A stretch of DNA of 12,352 bases from Methanomicrobiales archaeon (GTDB lineage: Archaea > Halobacteriota > Methanomicrobia > Methanomicrobiales > Methanospirillaceae). The DNA lies in assembly GCA_012520015.1 (NCBI GenBank), contig JAAYPD010000329.1, positions 1-12,352 on the forward strand, written 5' to 3'. The notes under the pieces were generated by a model. That model made no database searches. It saw only the letters and a list, made by a program, of their open reading frames with translations, and was not told where the DNA came from. A program made the translations under genes and the position numbers. Shown one piece after another: positions 1-7,173 of the stretch (positions are counted from its first letter, which is position 1; each line of letters starts with the position of its first letter).

Positions 1-950
1 GTTGAACCTCCTACAAGAAGCACACGGTCTATATCAGTTGGTTTGAACCCAGAATCAGAGAGCGCCTGCTTGACAGGTCCAATGGTGCTCTCAACAAGAT
101 CAGAGATGAGCTGTTCAAACTGGGACCGGGTCAGGTCAATATCAAGGAACTTGGGCCCTGATGAGTCGGTTGTGATGTATGGGAGGTTGATATTCGTCTT
201 CTGGGTCTGGGATAGTTCAATCTTTGCATTCTCTGCAGCATCACGAAGCCGCTGCATTGCCATTGGATCTTTTGAGAGGTCTATCCCTTCTTTCTTTTTA
301 AACTCTGCAACAAGGAAGTCAATGATCCTTTTATCAAAGTCGTCACCACCAAGACGGTTGCTTCCTGAAGTTGCCTTAACTTCAAAGACTCCATCACCAA
401 GGGTCAGGATAGAGACATCAAATGTTCCACCACCAAGGTCATAGACAAGCACTGTGTGATCATCTTCCTTGTCTATTCCATATGCCAGTGCTGATGCTGT
501 AGGTTCGTTTATGATACGCAGAACTTCAAGACCTGCAATGGTTCCTGCATCTTTTGTTGCCTGCCTTTGTGCATCATTAAAATAAGCTGGAACTGTAATG
601 ACTGCCTTTTTAATCTCTTCACCAAGGTATGCTTCTGCATCGGTCTTCATCTTTTGCAGAATCATTGCAGAGATCTCCTGGGGTGCGAAGTTCTTGCCGT
701 TGAGTTCAAACTTTTTGGCAGTACCCATGTCACGCTTTACTGACATGACAGTGTTCTGATGATTGGTAATTGCCTGGCGTTTTGCAAGGCTGCCAACAAG
801 GCGCTCTCCTTCTTTTGAGAAAGCAACTACAGACGGGGTGGTTCTTCCTCCTTCTGCATTTGGGATGACAACTGCCTTTCCACCTTCCATGATGGACATG
901 CATGAATTTGTTGTTCCAAGATCAATTCCAAGAATTTTTTCGGTTGCCAT
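1..950 (-). CDS. dnaK: Chaperone DnaK (Hsp70), N-terminal part, cut by the window edge
   Basis: ATP-dependent cytosolic Hsp70 chaperone that folds and protects proteins together with GrpE and DnaJ. Reading down from the ATG at 950 gives 316 residues covering most of the nucleotide-binding domain. Visible are the phosphate-1 motif GIDLGTTNS (residues 8-16), the AYFNDAQRQATKDAG segment, the phosphate-2 motif YDLGGGTFDVS and the adenosine motif LLVGGS at the cut end. The stretch after AKRQAITN lacks the roughly 24-residue insert found in proteobacterial DnaK, so this is the short Gram-positive/archaeal form. That fits the accepted view that archaeal Hsp70 was acquired from bacteria. It lies 24 nt after the grpE stop on the same strand with no promoter between, so the two are almost certainly co-transcribed. 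The substrate-binding domain and any dnaJ lie beyond position 1. Confidence 0.97.
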   Translation of the reverse strand, partial: MATEKILGIDLGTTNSCMSIMEGGKAVVIPNAEGGRTTPSVVAFSKEGERLVGSLAKRQAITNHQNTVMSVKRDMGTAKKFELNGKNFAPQEISAMILQKMKTDAEAYLGEEIKKAVITVPAYFNDAQRQATKDAGTIAGLEVLRIINEPTASALAYGIDKEDDHTVLVYDLGGGTFDVSILTLGDGVFEVKATSGSNRLGGDDFDKRIIDFLVAEFKKKEGIDLSKDPMAMQRLRDAAENAKIELSQTQKTNINLPYITTDSSGPKFLDIDLTRSQFEQLISDLVESTIGPVKQALSDSGFKPTDIDRVLLVGGS

Positions 951-974
951 AATGATGTTCCAATATATGAATGA

Positions 975-1526
975 TTAATTTTGTTCGACTGGTGCTGTAC
1001 CCTGCGAGACAATAACCTTAGCAGGACGGATGACTTTATCCTGCAGACAGTATCCTTTGCAGACCTGATCGCAGATTGTTCCTTCTTCCTGCGTAGAAGA
1101 AATTACCGCAATGGCTTCATGACGGGCCGGATCAAACTTTTCACCGACCGACTCGAATGAATCAATACCTTGTCTTTTCATTACCTGAGCCAGCAGTTTC
1201 TGGATCTGAACAAGTCCTTCATGTGATCCACCTTCAGCCTGTATGGCCCTGTCCAGGCTATCTGCAACTTCAAGCATGTCATGGGCAAATTGCCCGATAG
1301 ATTGTGCAATCTGTTGCTCTGTGTCACGTGCGGTGCGTTTTCTGAAATTTTCAAAGTCAGCTGCAAGCCGCAAATATTTGTCATTGAGGTCATCAAACTC
1401 TGACTGGAGTAATTCAAGTGGACTTTTTTCCTGTTCCGGTGGAGATTCTTTCGGAATCAGGTTATCCTCTTCTTCCTGATTCAGTTCTGATTTTGTCTCA
1501 TGATAAGTATCTGCGGGGTCGTTCAT
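975..1526 (-). CDS. grpE: GrpE, DnaK nucleotide-exchange factor
   Basis: GrpE dimer that releases ADP from DnaK in the cytosolic Hsp70 cycle. The 183-residue product has the family layout. An acidic, disordered N-terminus (1-35) is followed by a long coiled-coil helix (about 36-110) containing YLRLAADFENFRKRTARD (51-68). The C-terminal beta domain holds the GrpE signature FDPARHEAI (131-139) and GYCLQDKVIRPAKVIVSQG (158-176). Length is normal for the family. The ATG at 1526 is preceded by only a partial Shine-Dalgarno match (GTGA about 7 nt upstream) and lies about 35 nt from a strong TATA box. It is the first gene of a grpE-dnaK operon. Probably heat- or stress-inducible by analogy with other archaeal hsp70 loci; the sequence alone does not show this. 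Confidence 0.96.
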   Translation of the reverse strand: MNDPADTYHETKSELNQEEEDNLIPKESPPEQEKSPLELLQSEFDDLNDKYLRLAADFENFRKRTARDTEQQIAQSIGQFAHDMLEVADSLDRAIQAEGGSHEGLVQIQKLLAQVMKRQGIDSFESVGEKFDPARHEAIAVISSTQEEGTICDQVCKGYCLQDKVIRPAKVIVSQGTAPVEQN

Positions 1527-1557
1527 AAGGGTTCACTATATTTGTTGCATTGGAGTT

Positions 1558-1575
1558 CTATATATATCTTTCTCA
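1558..1575 (-). promoter_or_regulatory. Archaeal TATA box and BRE of the grpE-dnaK operon
   Basis: On the minus strand the sequence reads GAGAAAGATATATATAG: a purine-rich BRE-like GAAAG directly followed by an alternating T/A box (about 1559-1567). A start about 25 nt downstream would fall near 1538-1540, giving a leader of 12-15 nt before the grpE ATG at 1526. This is the clearest promoter in the window. Confidence 0.65.
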
Positions 1576-1733
1576 TTCTTTTGTATCGCGTCGTATTAAT
1601 GTATCAATCTAAAATAGTTAAAAATCTTTAATTTCAAGGTCGAAATTGATTATACGTAAAATTTTAAGAATTTGATTTTTATTTGAACATTAACTTCAAG
1701 TTAGTGATGGAGCACATGGACTTTCACTGACAG

Positions 1734-1785
1734 TTTTTCCAGACGCGCCAATAAAATTTCAAAAAATTTTCGTCTGATGGAAAAA
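1734..1785. repeat. Long imperfect inverted repeat (hairpin)
   Basis: The left arm TTTTTCCAGACG (1734-1745) can pair with CGTCTG-AT-GGAAAAA (1771-1785). Inside it AAAATTT (1753-1759) pairs with AAATTTT (1764-1770) around a CAAA loop, with a 7-nt bulge CGCCAAT on the left side. Two smaller dyads lie just upstream: AATTTC/GAAATT at 1630-1647 and TAACTT/AAGTTA centred on 1697. It could be a structured RNA, a regulatory site or a mobile-element end. Which strand would carry it is unknown. Confidence 0.45.
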
Positions 1786-1972
1786 TTTGGTAGAAATCAG
1801 TTCCAATTTAAATATTCTTTCTCTCTTGCGGTAAGTGATCTACACTATATGGCACCCGTACTGACCTTCCTGGTTTTTTATAAAATGTTTGATTCTATCT
1901 TAGAAAACTTAACGCAACCAATCGACAAAATTAAAAATTACGCTGAATTATTTCGCGCTCCAGTGGAAATAA

Positions 1973-1995
1973 GGGGGTCAGGGCAGGGTAAGGGG
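1973..1995 (+). other. Potential G-quadruplex motif downstream of the M3 peptidase gene
   Basis: Four G-tracts of 5, 3, 3 and 4 (1973-1977, 1981-1983, 1986-1988, 1992-1995) are separated by loops of 3, 2 and 3 nt, matching the canonical four-tract pattern with short loops. It lies about 20 nt beyond the stop of the minus-strand peptidase gene, so the G-rich strand is the template strand for that transcript. It is isolated within very A+T-rich DNA. Folding and any role in pausing or termination are inference. Confidence 0.5.
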
Positions 1996-2015
1996 ACAAA
2001 ATACCTGTCTAATAT

Positions 2016-4019
2016 TCAGGCCAGGGGATAAGTCCTGATGATGCAATCCGGAATAAATGCCAGATCTTTTTCCGTCAAGTCCGGTTTTTTCTTTACCACT
2101 TCATGTATACTGATATTATCCATATCAAGAAATTTTTTCACCCTGTCTTCCGCACCGATGGCCCTGCCATCAGGCATCAGTATCAAATCTGAAAACTCAC
2201 TCCAAGTTGTCTGATTAAAAAACCCATTATCAGCAAATTTTGAGTAGATCAAAGCTCCATAAAGGCGTCCGGCAGGGTATATCCAGTACATACCAGCATT
2301 ATCCCCTGTAAAATGAGGGTGACGCAGGAGATATCCTCCCTCGTCGGTAACTTCAGCCCCGGTGATGTCGGTAAATATCCCTGAATATATCTCTCCAAAT
2401 GAGATATTACCTGATGTATTCATAAGCTGATATTCCAGGTTGCTGATTACCATGTCTCTTCCAAGGCTCCATAGATGCCTTGGAGAGAAGGGGCCGTTCA
2501 TTGCAGATTCTTCTGATGTTTTACAATCCTTCCGGGCAGAATCCATGCCATCCGGTGCAGTCATTATACAAAGGAACTCCGGAGTCCATGCAAGATATTC
2601 AAAAAGATGGGATGATGCCTCGGTCAGTTCAACCGGGAGAGTTTCAGGGGCCTGTGCTGACCATCCTGACTCTGATAAGATCCTGGTATAGACATGACCA
2701 AGCTCATGAAACAGCAGGGTGTACTCCTCCTTACCAAATTGCGGGTGGCCTTTTGATTCATCAACAATTCCACTTACAATAAAAACCGGTGCTGGTTTTC
2801 CGGACAAGTTTACATCACCACCACCACTACATTCTTTACTTCCATCTCCGGTAATCATGACCGTCATCCATTCAGCGGGTTTTTCCTCACGATCTCTCAG
2901 GTCAAGGTAAAACCATCCGAGAGACTCACAGGTCTTTTCGTCTGATACCCTGAATAGGAGGACTCCTGGTGAGTACAAACTGGAATTGGTAATCTGTTCT
3001 GTTCTGACACCAAGCAGGCAGGAAATAAGTGAGAGAGATCTGGATATGACCTGGTGAAATGGTAATGAAAACTCTCTCTCATGTGGATGTGTTTCGCTAT
3101 TCGATGATGCGATAAGGGTCTCCACCTCATAATCATATATAAAACTCTCTCCCGGGTTTTTTGTCTGTTTTATCTGCAGAAGCTCATCAACCAAAGGCTT
3201 AACCCATTCTTTTACAAGCGGTGTTATTTCGTTAAGCAGGGATGAGATACCGGTGCTGTTCATCTCCCATCCCTGCATATCAGCTTTATAATCTGTCCAG
3301 GCTGGATATCCAAGAAGAGTTGCTATCTTGTTTCGCAGGATCAAGGTCTCTGATAAGATATCGATATTTTCAGTAACTGGTCTGTTCTCCCTGATATTTT
3401 TCAGGTGCTGATTCTGCAGTGATTCAAGTCTTTGGTGCAGGGATACCAGCTCTCTTCTTTTCTCGGCAGTGAGCCCTGCCCCGTTGGAACTGAAAAATTT
3501 TATCTCCTGGGCATGTAACCATCTTCCGTACTCTGACTTCGGACTGACCTCTTTTATTAAATGGTACAGATCATCATTCAAGCCGATATCACGGATGAAT
3601 GCATTTCGTTTCTCTGTTGCCATGAATGCAGCATTCTGAAGATCCTTATCTGGATATAGTCTGGCAAGTGCCCTGTATTTGAGCAGGCTTAAATCCATCT
3701 TTGTGAGAATCTCTTCAAGCCTGATTATCGTATTATTTTCATTCCTTTCATCGACAGGGATAGAGAGGAGATATGCAATTTCCTGTTCTGCATGGAAGAG
3801 TGAATTCTTTACCTCGTCATCAATTGCCTGTAAATCCTGTGGAAAAATAATTCCTGGCCCTGTTCCGGGAGAAGTGTTTAATGAGTTGCTTAGGTCCCCA
3901 GATACCTTGCAGAAAAGGAGAGTTGTGGCTATTAAAATGATCATCAGTCTCAAAAAGTTCCACTTCCCTGGATACTGAAATGCAGTTGAATGATCTTTTA
4001 AATCCGGTTCTTTTGGCAT
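2016..4019 (-). CDS. M3-family zinc metallopeptidase, membrane-anchored or secreted
   Basis: Likely a thimet-oligopeptidase-like zinc peptidase (clan MA, family M3) that cleaves short peptides. The 667-residue product has a short charged N-terminus, one hydrophobic segment (about 21-40, LMIILIATTLLF core) acting as signal peptide or anchor, a long helical domain (about 60-290) and the catalytic region. The zinc motif HELGH sits at 438-442. The expected glutamate ligand E467 lies exactly 29 residues after the first His, as in neurolysin and thimet oligopeptidase, in the block VELTEASSHLFEYL, and E474 also matches. Further on, YPAGRLYGALIYSKF matches the family's Tyr-containing substrate-binding strand. 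A Cys/Gly-rich insert (ECSGGGDV, about 396-403) precedes the active site. Most M3 enzymes are cytoplasmic, so the hydrophobic segment is unusual. No strong Shine-Dalgarno; the ATG at 4019 is the only obvious start that keeps the hydrophobic segment behind charged residues. It stands alone, divergent from the PEGA gene. Confidence 0.85.
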   Translation of the reverse strand: MPKEPDLKDHSTAFQYPGKWNFLRLMIILIATTLLFCKVSGDLSNSLNTSPGTGPGIIFPQDLQAIDDEVKNSLFHAEQEIAYLLSIPVDERNENNTIIRLEEILTKMDLSLLKYRALARLYPDKDLQNAAFMATEKRNAFIRDIGLNDDLYHLIKEVSPKSEYGRWLHAQEIKFFSSNGAGLTAEKRRELVSLHQRLESLQNQHLKNIRENRPVTENIDILSETLILRNKIATLLGYPAWTDYKADMQGWEMNSTGISSLLNEITPLVKEWVKPLVDELLQIKQTKNPGESFIYDYEVETLIASSNSETHPHEREFSLPFHQVISRSLSLISCLLGVRTEQITNSSLYSPGVLLFRVSDEKTCESLGWFYLDLRDREEKPAEWMTVMITGDGSKECSGGGDVNLSGKPAPVFIVSGIVDESKGHPQFGKEEYTLLFHELGHVYTRILSESGWSAQAPETLPVELTEASSHLFEYLAWTPEFLCIMTAPDGMDSARKDCKTSEESAMNGPFSPRHLWSLGRDMVISNLEYQLMNTSGNISFGEIYSGIFTDITGAEVTDEGGYLLRHPHFTGDNAGMYWIYPAGRLYGALIYSKFADNGFFNQTTWSEFSDLILMPDGRAIGAEDRVKKFLDMDNISIHEVVKKKPDLTEKDLAFIPDCIIRTYPLA

Positions 4020-4136
4020 ATGGACAATTAAATGAGATGAACCTTTCTTATTAGAAATTCCGGGACCTTAACTGGTAAACAGATTACCTTTCATAGTTTT
4101 TTGAAGACTTATCTTTATCATCGCTGATTGTTTCAA

Positions 4137-4150
4137 CATGCTATATATTC
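4137..4150 (+). promoter_or_regulatory. Candidate TATA box of the PEGA-protein gene
   Basis: CTATATATT (4141-4149) lies about 65 nt before the ATG at 4212. A start near 4172 would give a leader of about 40 nt containing the GAGGG Shine-Dalgarno at about 4201-4205. A second weaker box (CTATAGATATT, about 4184-4194) lies too close to the ATG to leave room for that Shine-Dalgarno in the transcript. Confidence 0.45.
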
Positions 4151-4211
4151 CTGAAGGTGTATCTATCATTATTGAAATACTGACTATAGATATTTTTCAA
4201 GAGGGAAATCC

Positions 4212-5240
4212 ATGTTCCGGTTTATAAATAAAAAGGTCTGTTTTCTGATTTTTATCTGCATGGTATCCGTTATCACCTGCACCGCCTCATGTGAGGAGGC
4301 AGATGCTATGTATTATAACCAGCAGGGAACAGGTATTGCAGAACCATTTTATCCGTCATCTCCTCCCTCTCCAGGTACAGGAACCTATGAAGAACCGGTG
4401 CAGATGATTCCTGTAATGACTCAGTACCAGGATACAAGAGTTGCAGAGCCTTACTATCCACAATATCCTCCTCAACCTGAACCTGTTTATAATCCACCCC
4501 CCCGTGAATACTCTCCACCGGTTAGTTACCCTGTGTACAGGTACTATGAACCGGCTCCTTCGGTCAGGTGGTATGATGACCATCACTATCGTCCCTCGTA
4601 TTATGATAAATATGACCGGAGTTGGGGTCATTATTCATACACTGATGGCACACTGAAGGTTTCCAGTACACCGCATCAGGCTGAAGTCTATCTTGATAAC
4701 AGGTTCAGGGGCTATACTCCATACTCTGGTTACCTGACACTTGATAATATCAGGCCCGGGACCTACACCCTTCGCCTGAAATATTCAGGATATTATGATT
4801 ACTCAGAGGATGTATACATCTCAAAAGGGAGAACAACTTATGTCGAAGTTGACATGGTAAGAATCGGGGAACGTTACCAGAAAACGGGCCTGATATATGT
4901 TCAATCAGAACCATCCGGGGCGGGGGTATTCCTGGATAATGAATATCGTGGGTTTACACCGCTTACACTGAGTGGTGTTCCCCTGGCAGAACATACATTA
5001 CTTGTCCGAAAGGAAGGTTACATAGATTACTTGTGCAAGGTTAATGTCCATGATAAACAGACCGTCAGCATATCCGCTTTATTAAATCCTTTAGAGGCCC
5101 CTGTTACCATGGCAGTTTCTACGCCTCCTGTAGAGACTCCGAGACCTTTGCCAACCAGATCCGGGATTATGAATAGTGTTGCAACAGTTGCAGCCTTAAT
5201 GGCAGTTTTTTTGGCCGTCAGGAACCGATATGCTGGCTGA
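4212..5240 (+). CDS. Exported two-PEGA-domain surface protein
   Basis: A predicted envelope protein of unknown substrate. Residues 1-27 form a signal peptide (basic MFRFINKK, then a hydrophobic core ending near a Cys-containing region). Residues 35-145 are an extended, low-complexity Pro/Tyr-rich segment with repeated aromatic-proline motifs (EPFYP, EPYYPQYPP, YRYYEPAP). Two tandem PEGA domains follow (about 146-215 and 226-291), each with the SxPxxAxVxLDN..RG.TP core and a PGTYTL- or AEHTLL-type strand. PEGA is a beta-sandwich surface domain. A Pro/Thr-rich linker (295-315) leads to a final hydrophobic helix (about 320-336) and a basic tail RNR, as in archaeal C-terminal anchoring signals, though no clear PGF motif is present. 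GAGGG about 8 nt before the ATG supports this start. It probably sits on the outer face of the membrane or in the S-layer; its role is unknown. Confidence 0.85.
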   Translation: MFRFINKKVCFLIFICMVSVITCTASCEEADAMYYNQQGTGIAEPFYPSSPPSPGTGTYEEPVQMIPVMTQYQDTRVAEPYYPQYPPQPEPVYNPPPREYSPPVSYPVYRYYEPAPSVRWYDDHHYRPSYYDKYDRSWGHYSYTDGTLKVSSTPHQAEVYLDNRFRGYTPYSGYLTLDNIRPGTYTLRLKYSGYYDYSEDVYISKGRTTYVEVDMVRIGERYQKTGLIYVQSEPSGAGVFLDNEYRGFTPLTLSGVPLAEHTLLVRKEGYIDYLCKVNVHDKQTVSISALLNPLEAPVTMAVSTPPVETPRPLPTRSGIMNSVATVAALMAVFLAVRNRYAG

Positions 5241-5577
5241 AATCGAGTTACATGATTTCGAAACCTTAAAAGTCTTCTAATAGAAAATATACTAATGATA
5301 ACAGCAGGAAGTCGGTGCTGAGTGACTGTAAAGAGTAAGAAAGTTCCTAACCGTCCACATTGCCTGTACCTGTGGTTTCTTCACGGGATGCCTGTGTGCT
5401 CTGAAGAGAAATGCCATCGTCAGTGCCCATACCCGTTCTGGAAATGTCCGGTAAAGAGCCATAGACCAGGTGCAGTCCAGCCGATGGTTGTTGATACGGT
5501 CCCGGAGATGGCTGATAGTTCTGCAGCTTTATTAAAACCAGAGCTTTCAGTTCACTGAAGATCAACAGTCGGGCAGG
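5241..5577. other. Gene-poor stretch between two convergent genes
   Basis: This 337-nt gap lies between the plus-strand PEGA gene and the minus-strand PEBP gene, so both 3' ends point into it. A weak hairpin (GAAATC 5239-5244 with GATTTC 5254-5259) overlaps the PEGA stop. The minus frame running on from the PEBP stop stays open to 5347 and reads a Pro/Gln-rich, then Ser/Thr/Gly-rich tail (YQPSPGPYQQPS, then ETTGTGNVDG). An overlapping plus-strand frame (5322-5558) is Cys/Pro-rich without family resemblance. Neither has a Shine-Dalgarno or recognisable domain. The minus frame could be a worn gene fragment. No intact gene is supported. Confidence 0.5.
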
Positions 5578-6036
5578 TTACCGTGCCAAAGCCACGGTCT
5601 CTCCATATTGAACAACGTGGCCTTTTATCGCCTGAATTAGTTCATCTTTTCCTGAACCTGGTGGCAGATCAAGCATGCTGTCAAGTCCATATACTCTGAA
5701 TTGGTACCTGTGCATCTCACCATCTGGTGGGCATGGTCCATGATACCCGATGGTTCCATAATCATTTTTTCCCTGAACTGCCTGCACAGGATATGTAACT
5801 ATTGGCTCTTTTGGTATTCCTTCCGGGATACGGGAAAGTGGCGGCAGGTTCCAGATAATCCATGGGGTGAAAGAGCAGCATGTTTTTATGAAAGGGTTAA
5901 ACACCATGATCGCTACCGACCCGGCATCCAGATTTTTAATGTTTATAGCCGGGGTTCTATTTCCGCCCCTGCATGTGTATGTATCAGGGAACTCGAGAAA
6001 GTCAAGTGTCACAATAATCTTGGTAATGTTGGTCAT
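5578..6036 (-). CDS. PEBP/YbhB-YbcL family protein with altered ligand pocket
   Basis: A 152-residue phosphatidylethanolamine-binding-protein-like protein of normal length for the prokaryotic YbhB/YbcL branch. Family landmarks are CRGGNRTPAI (22-31, usually C.G...SP), PWIIWNLP (58-65), IPEGIP (70-75), NDYGTIGYHGPCPPDGEMHRYQF (91-113) and the final helix with GH (139-140). The conserved ligand-binding block, normally DPDAP followed by a His before the W-I-W strand, here reads NPFIK (47-51) and Pro58. The acidic residue and histidine that line the anion pocket are therefore missing. The ATG at 6036 lies 13 nt after the UPF0280 stop, with GAGGT about 10 nt upstream, so it is the last gene of the sulfide-assimilation operon. 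PEBP function in prokaryotes is poorly known. A non-binding scaffold or changed ligand is possible, as is early decay. Cytosolic: no signal peptide. Confidence 0.82.
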   Translation of the reverse strand: MTNITKIIVTLDFLEFPDTYTCRGGNRTPAINIKNLDAGSVAIMVFNPFIKTCCSFTPWIIWNLPPLSRIPEGIPKEPIVTYPVQAVQGKNDYGTIGYHGPCPPDGEMHRYQFRVYGLDSMLDLPPGSGKDELIQAIKGHVVQYGETVALAR

Positions 6037-6049
6037 GCTTTATCATACC

Positions 6050-6784
6050 TCATATTGACTTACCAGGGAAAAAGCCTAAGCCTCCTGCGGTAATGAGTTC
6101 CTCACGACTCTCAATCCTGATGACTGGAGGAACTATGCCCCAGGAGATACTCTGTTCACCAAGTACAGCAAAAATTCCTTCTATCTGTGGATCGATATCA
6201 TTAAGACATGACTGATCTTCAACTGACAGTAAGTTGCAGACTGCAGTAGCTACGGCATCGGCAAGAACCGGATCAGAAGAGAATACAGTAACGCTGTCTG
6301 CCGTTCCAAATGAAAGTGAGTGACCAACAGTCGCCGAGGAAGTACATATACCGAAGATCTCCTTTTTAGAGGGGATTAGAAATGCATATTTCCCTGATAA
6401 GGATGAGCTGCCGGCATAAAGGCCGACCCTGACCGATCGGTCTGTTATCATGGCAATATCTCCCCCATTATCAACAATGCAAAAAGTGGCCCCCTTTTCT
6501 TCTGCTGCACTTACCCCGGCTTGGGCAATGGCTCCGGCGACAGCAGCCATAGGTCCTACACCAGCTTTTGATGAAGCAAAAGCCATGTTCAGAATAATGC
6601 CTGGTCCGTCTTTTATGACAAGTGGTTCCAGGCTTAAATTAAAAAAAGGGTCCTGAATTATATATCTCTCGATTTCATGCCTTGCCTTACGAATCCCTTC
6701 ACAGGCCACATCTATTACTTCTTCATCATCGGCAAGGATCGTGGCAACAGTCTCCCTGAGTTCAAAATGATGACGGATTGTCAT
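6050..6784 (-). CDS. UPF0280 (COG2122) protein, sulfide-assimilation partner
   Basis: A 244-residue member of UPF0280, an ApbE-superfamily group common in methanogens. The Methanosarcina acetivorans homologue MA1715 has been reported to promote efficient sulfide assimilation. Conserved blocks visible here are VGPMAAVAGAIAQ (77-89), the ApbE-like VDNGGDIA (104-111), SSATVGHSLSFGTADSVTVFS (149-169) and ADAVATAVCN (175-184). The N-terminus MTIRHHFELRETVATI is typical of full-length members. There is no signal peptide. The ATG at 6784 is 5 nt after the ferredoxin stop with no Shine-Dalgarno, so translation is probably coupled to the upstream gene. Whether it binds a flavin or has any enzyme activity is not settled; a role in moving sulfide to the COG1900 protein is inference from operon context and the published phenotype. 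Confidence 0.9.
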   Translation of the reverse strand: MTIRHHFELRETVATILADDEEVIDVACEGIRKARHEIERYIIQDPFFNLSLEPLVIKDGPGIILNMAFASSKAGVGPMAAVAGAIAQAGVSAAEEKGATFCIVDNGGDIAMITDRSVRVGLYAGSSSLSGKYAFLIPSKKEIFGICTSSATVGHSLSFGTADSVTVFSSDPVLADAVATAVCNLLSVEDQSCLNDIDPQIEGIFAVLGEQSISWGIVPPVIRIESREELITAGGLGFFPGKSI

Positions 6785-6789
6785 TCAGT

Positions 6790-7173
6790 TTAATAACTTA
6801 AAGACAATGCTGAATGGGGACAGCTGATGATGCACCGCCCGCATAGTATACATTTTTTTGTTTCAACCTGCAATTTCCAGTCTTTATCAAAGGAAAAGAC
6901 TTTTTTCGGGCAGATTGAGATACATGCCCCGCAGTCGACACATTCCTCTTCGTCATGCCTTATCCCTTCTTCCAGTATCCTGACTTCAGCACCAAGGCTT
7001 CTCATTCGGTCGCTAACCTGGATGCAGGCTTCGTCCGGGACATCGACAAGTGCTTCCTCCCCTTCATGAGCATCTGATCTTGCCCTGTCTACATTAATCA
7101 GGACTCCTGTGTCCTTTACAACCTGGGCAATGATAGGTTTGCTGTCATGGATGAGCCTGACCAGTAATTTCAT
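6790..7173 (-). CDS. NIL-domain ferredoxin of homocysteine biosynthesis
   Basis: A 127-residue protein with an N-terminal NIL domain (about 1-70, the ferredoxin-like fold also found in methionine ABC transporters) and a C-terminal 2x[4Fe-4S] ferredoxin. Cluster ligands are C78, C81, C84, C88 (CVDCGACISICP) and C108, C111, C114, C118 (CILCGRCIISCP). It corresponds to MA1822 of Methanosarcina acetivorans, which acts with the COG1900 protein MA1821 to make homocysteine from aspartate semialdehyde and sulfide. It presumably supplies or accepts electrons for the sulfur step. Its ATG overlaps the upstream TGA (ATGA, 7170-7173) and is preceded by a G-rich Shine-Dalgarno (GGGGAG) inside the end of the COG1900 gene, the usual sign of stoichiometric production of partner subunits. 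Confidence 0.92.
   Translation of the reverse strand: MKLLVRLIHDSKPIIAQVVKDTGVLINVDRARSDAHEGEEALVDVPDEACIQVSDRMRSLGAEVRILEEGIRHDEEECVDCGACISICPKKVFSFDKDWKLQVETKKCILCGRCIISCPHSALSLSY

Larger units (their letters stand above)
1527..2015. other. AT-rich intergenic region with dyads and a G-rich tract
   Basis: This 489-nt stretch separates the start of grpE from the 3' end of the M3 peptidase gene. It holds the grpE promoter, three inverted repeats (1630-1647, 1688-1706, 1734-1785) and a four-tract G-rich run at 1973-1995. An 84-codon plus-strand reading frame (1777-2031, beginning MEKFGRNQF) crosses it. That frame begins inside the right arm of a hairpin, has no Shine-Dalgarno, resembles no family I know and runs 16 nt into the peptidase gene. 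I treat it as probably non-coding or as a decayed remnant. Base composition is visibly richer in A+T than the flanking genes, except for the G-run. Confidence 0.6.

Noticed and set aside
1777..2031. 84-codon plus-strand frame as a real gene
   Set aside because: No ribosome site, no family resemblance, a start within a hairpin arm and a 3' end inside the peptidase gene.
5701..6093. 130-codon plus-strand frame opposite the PEBP gene
   Set aside because: It is antisense to a clear family protein and has no domain of its own.
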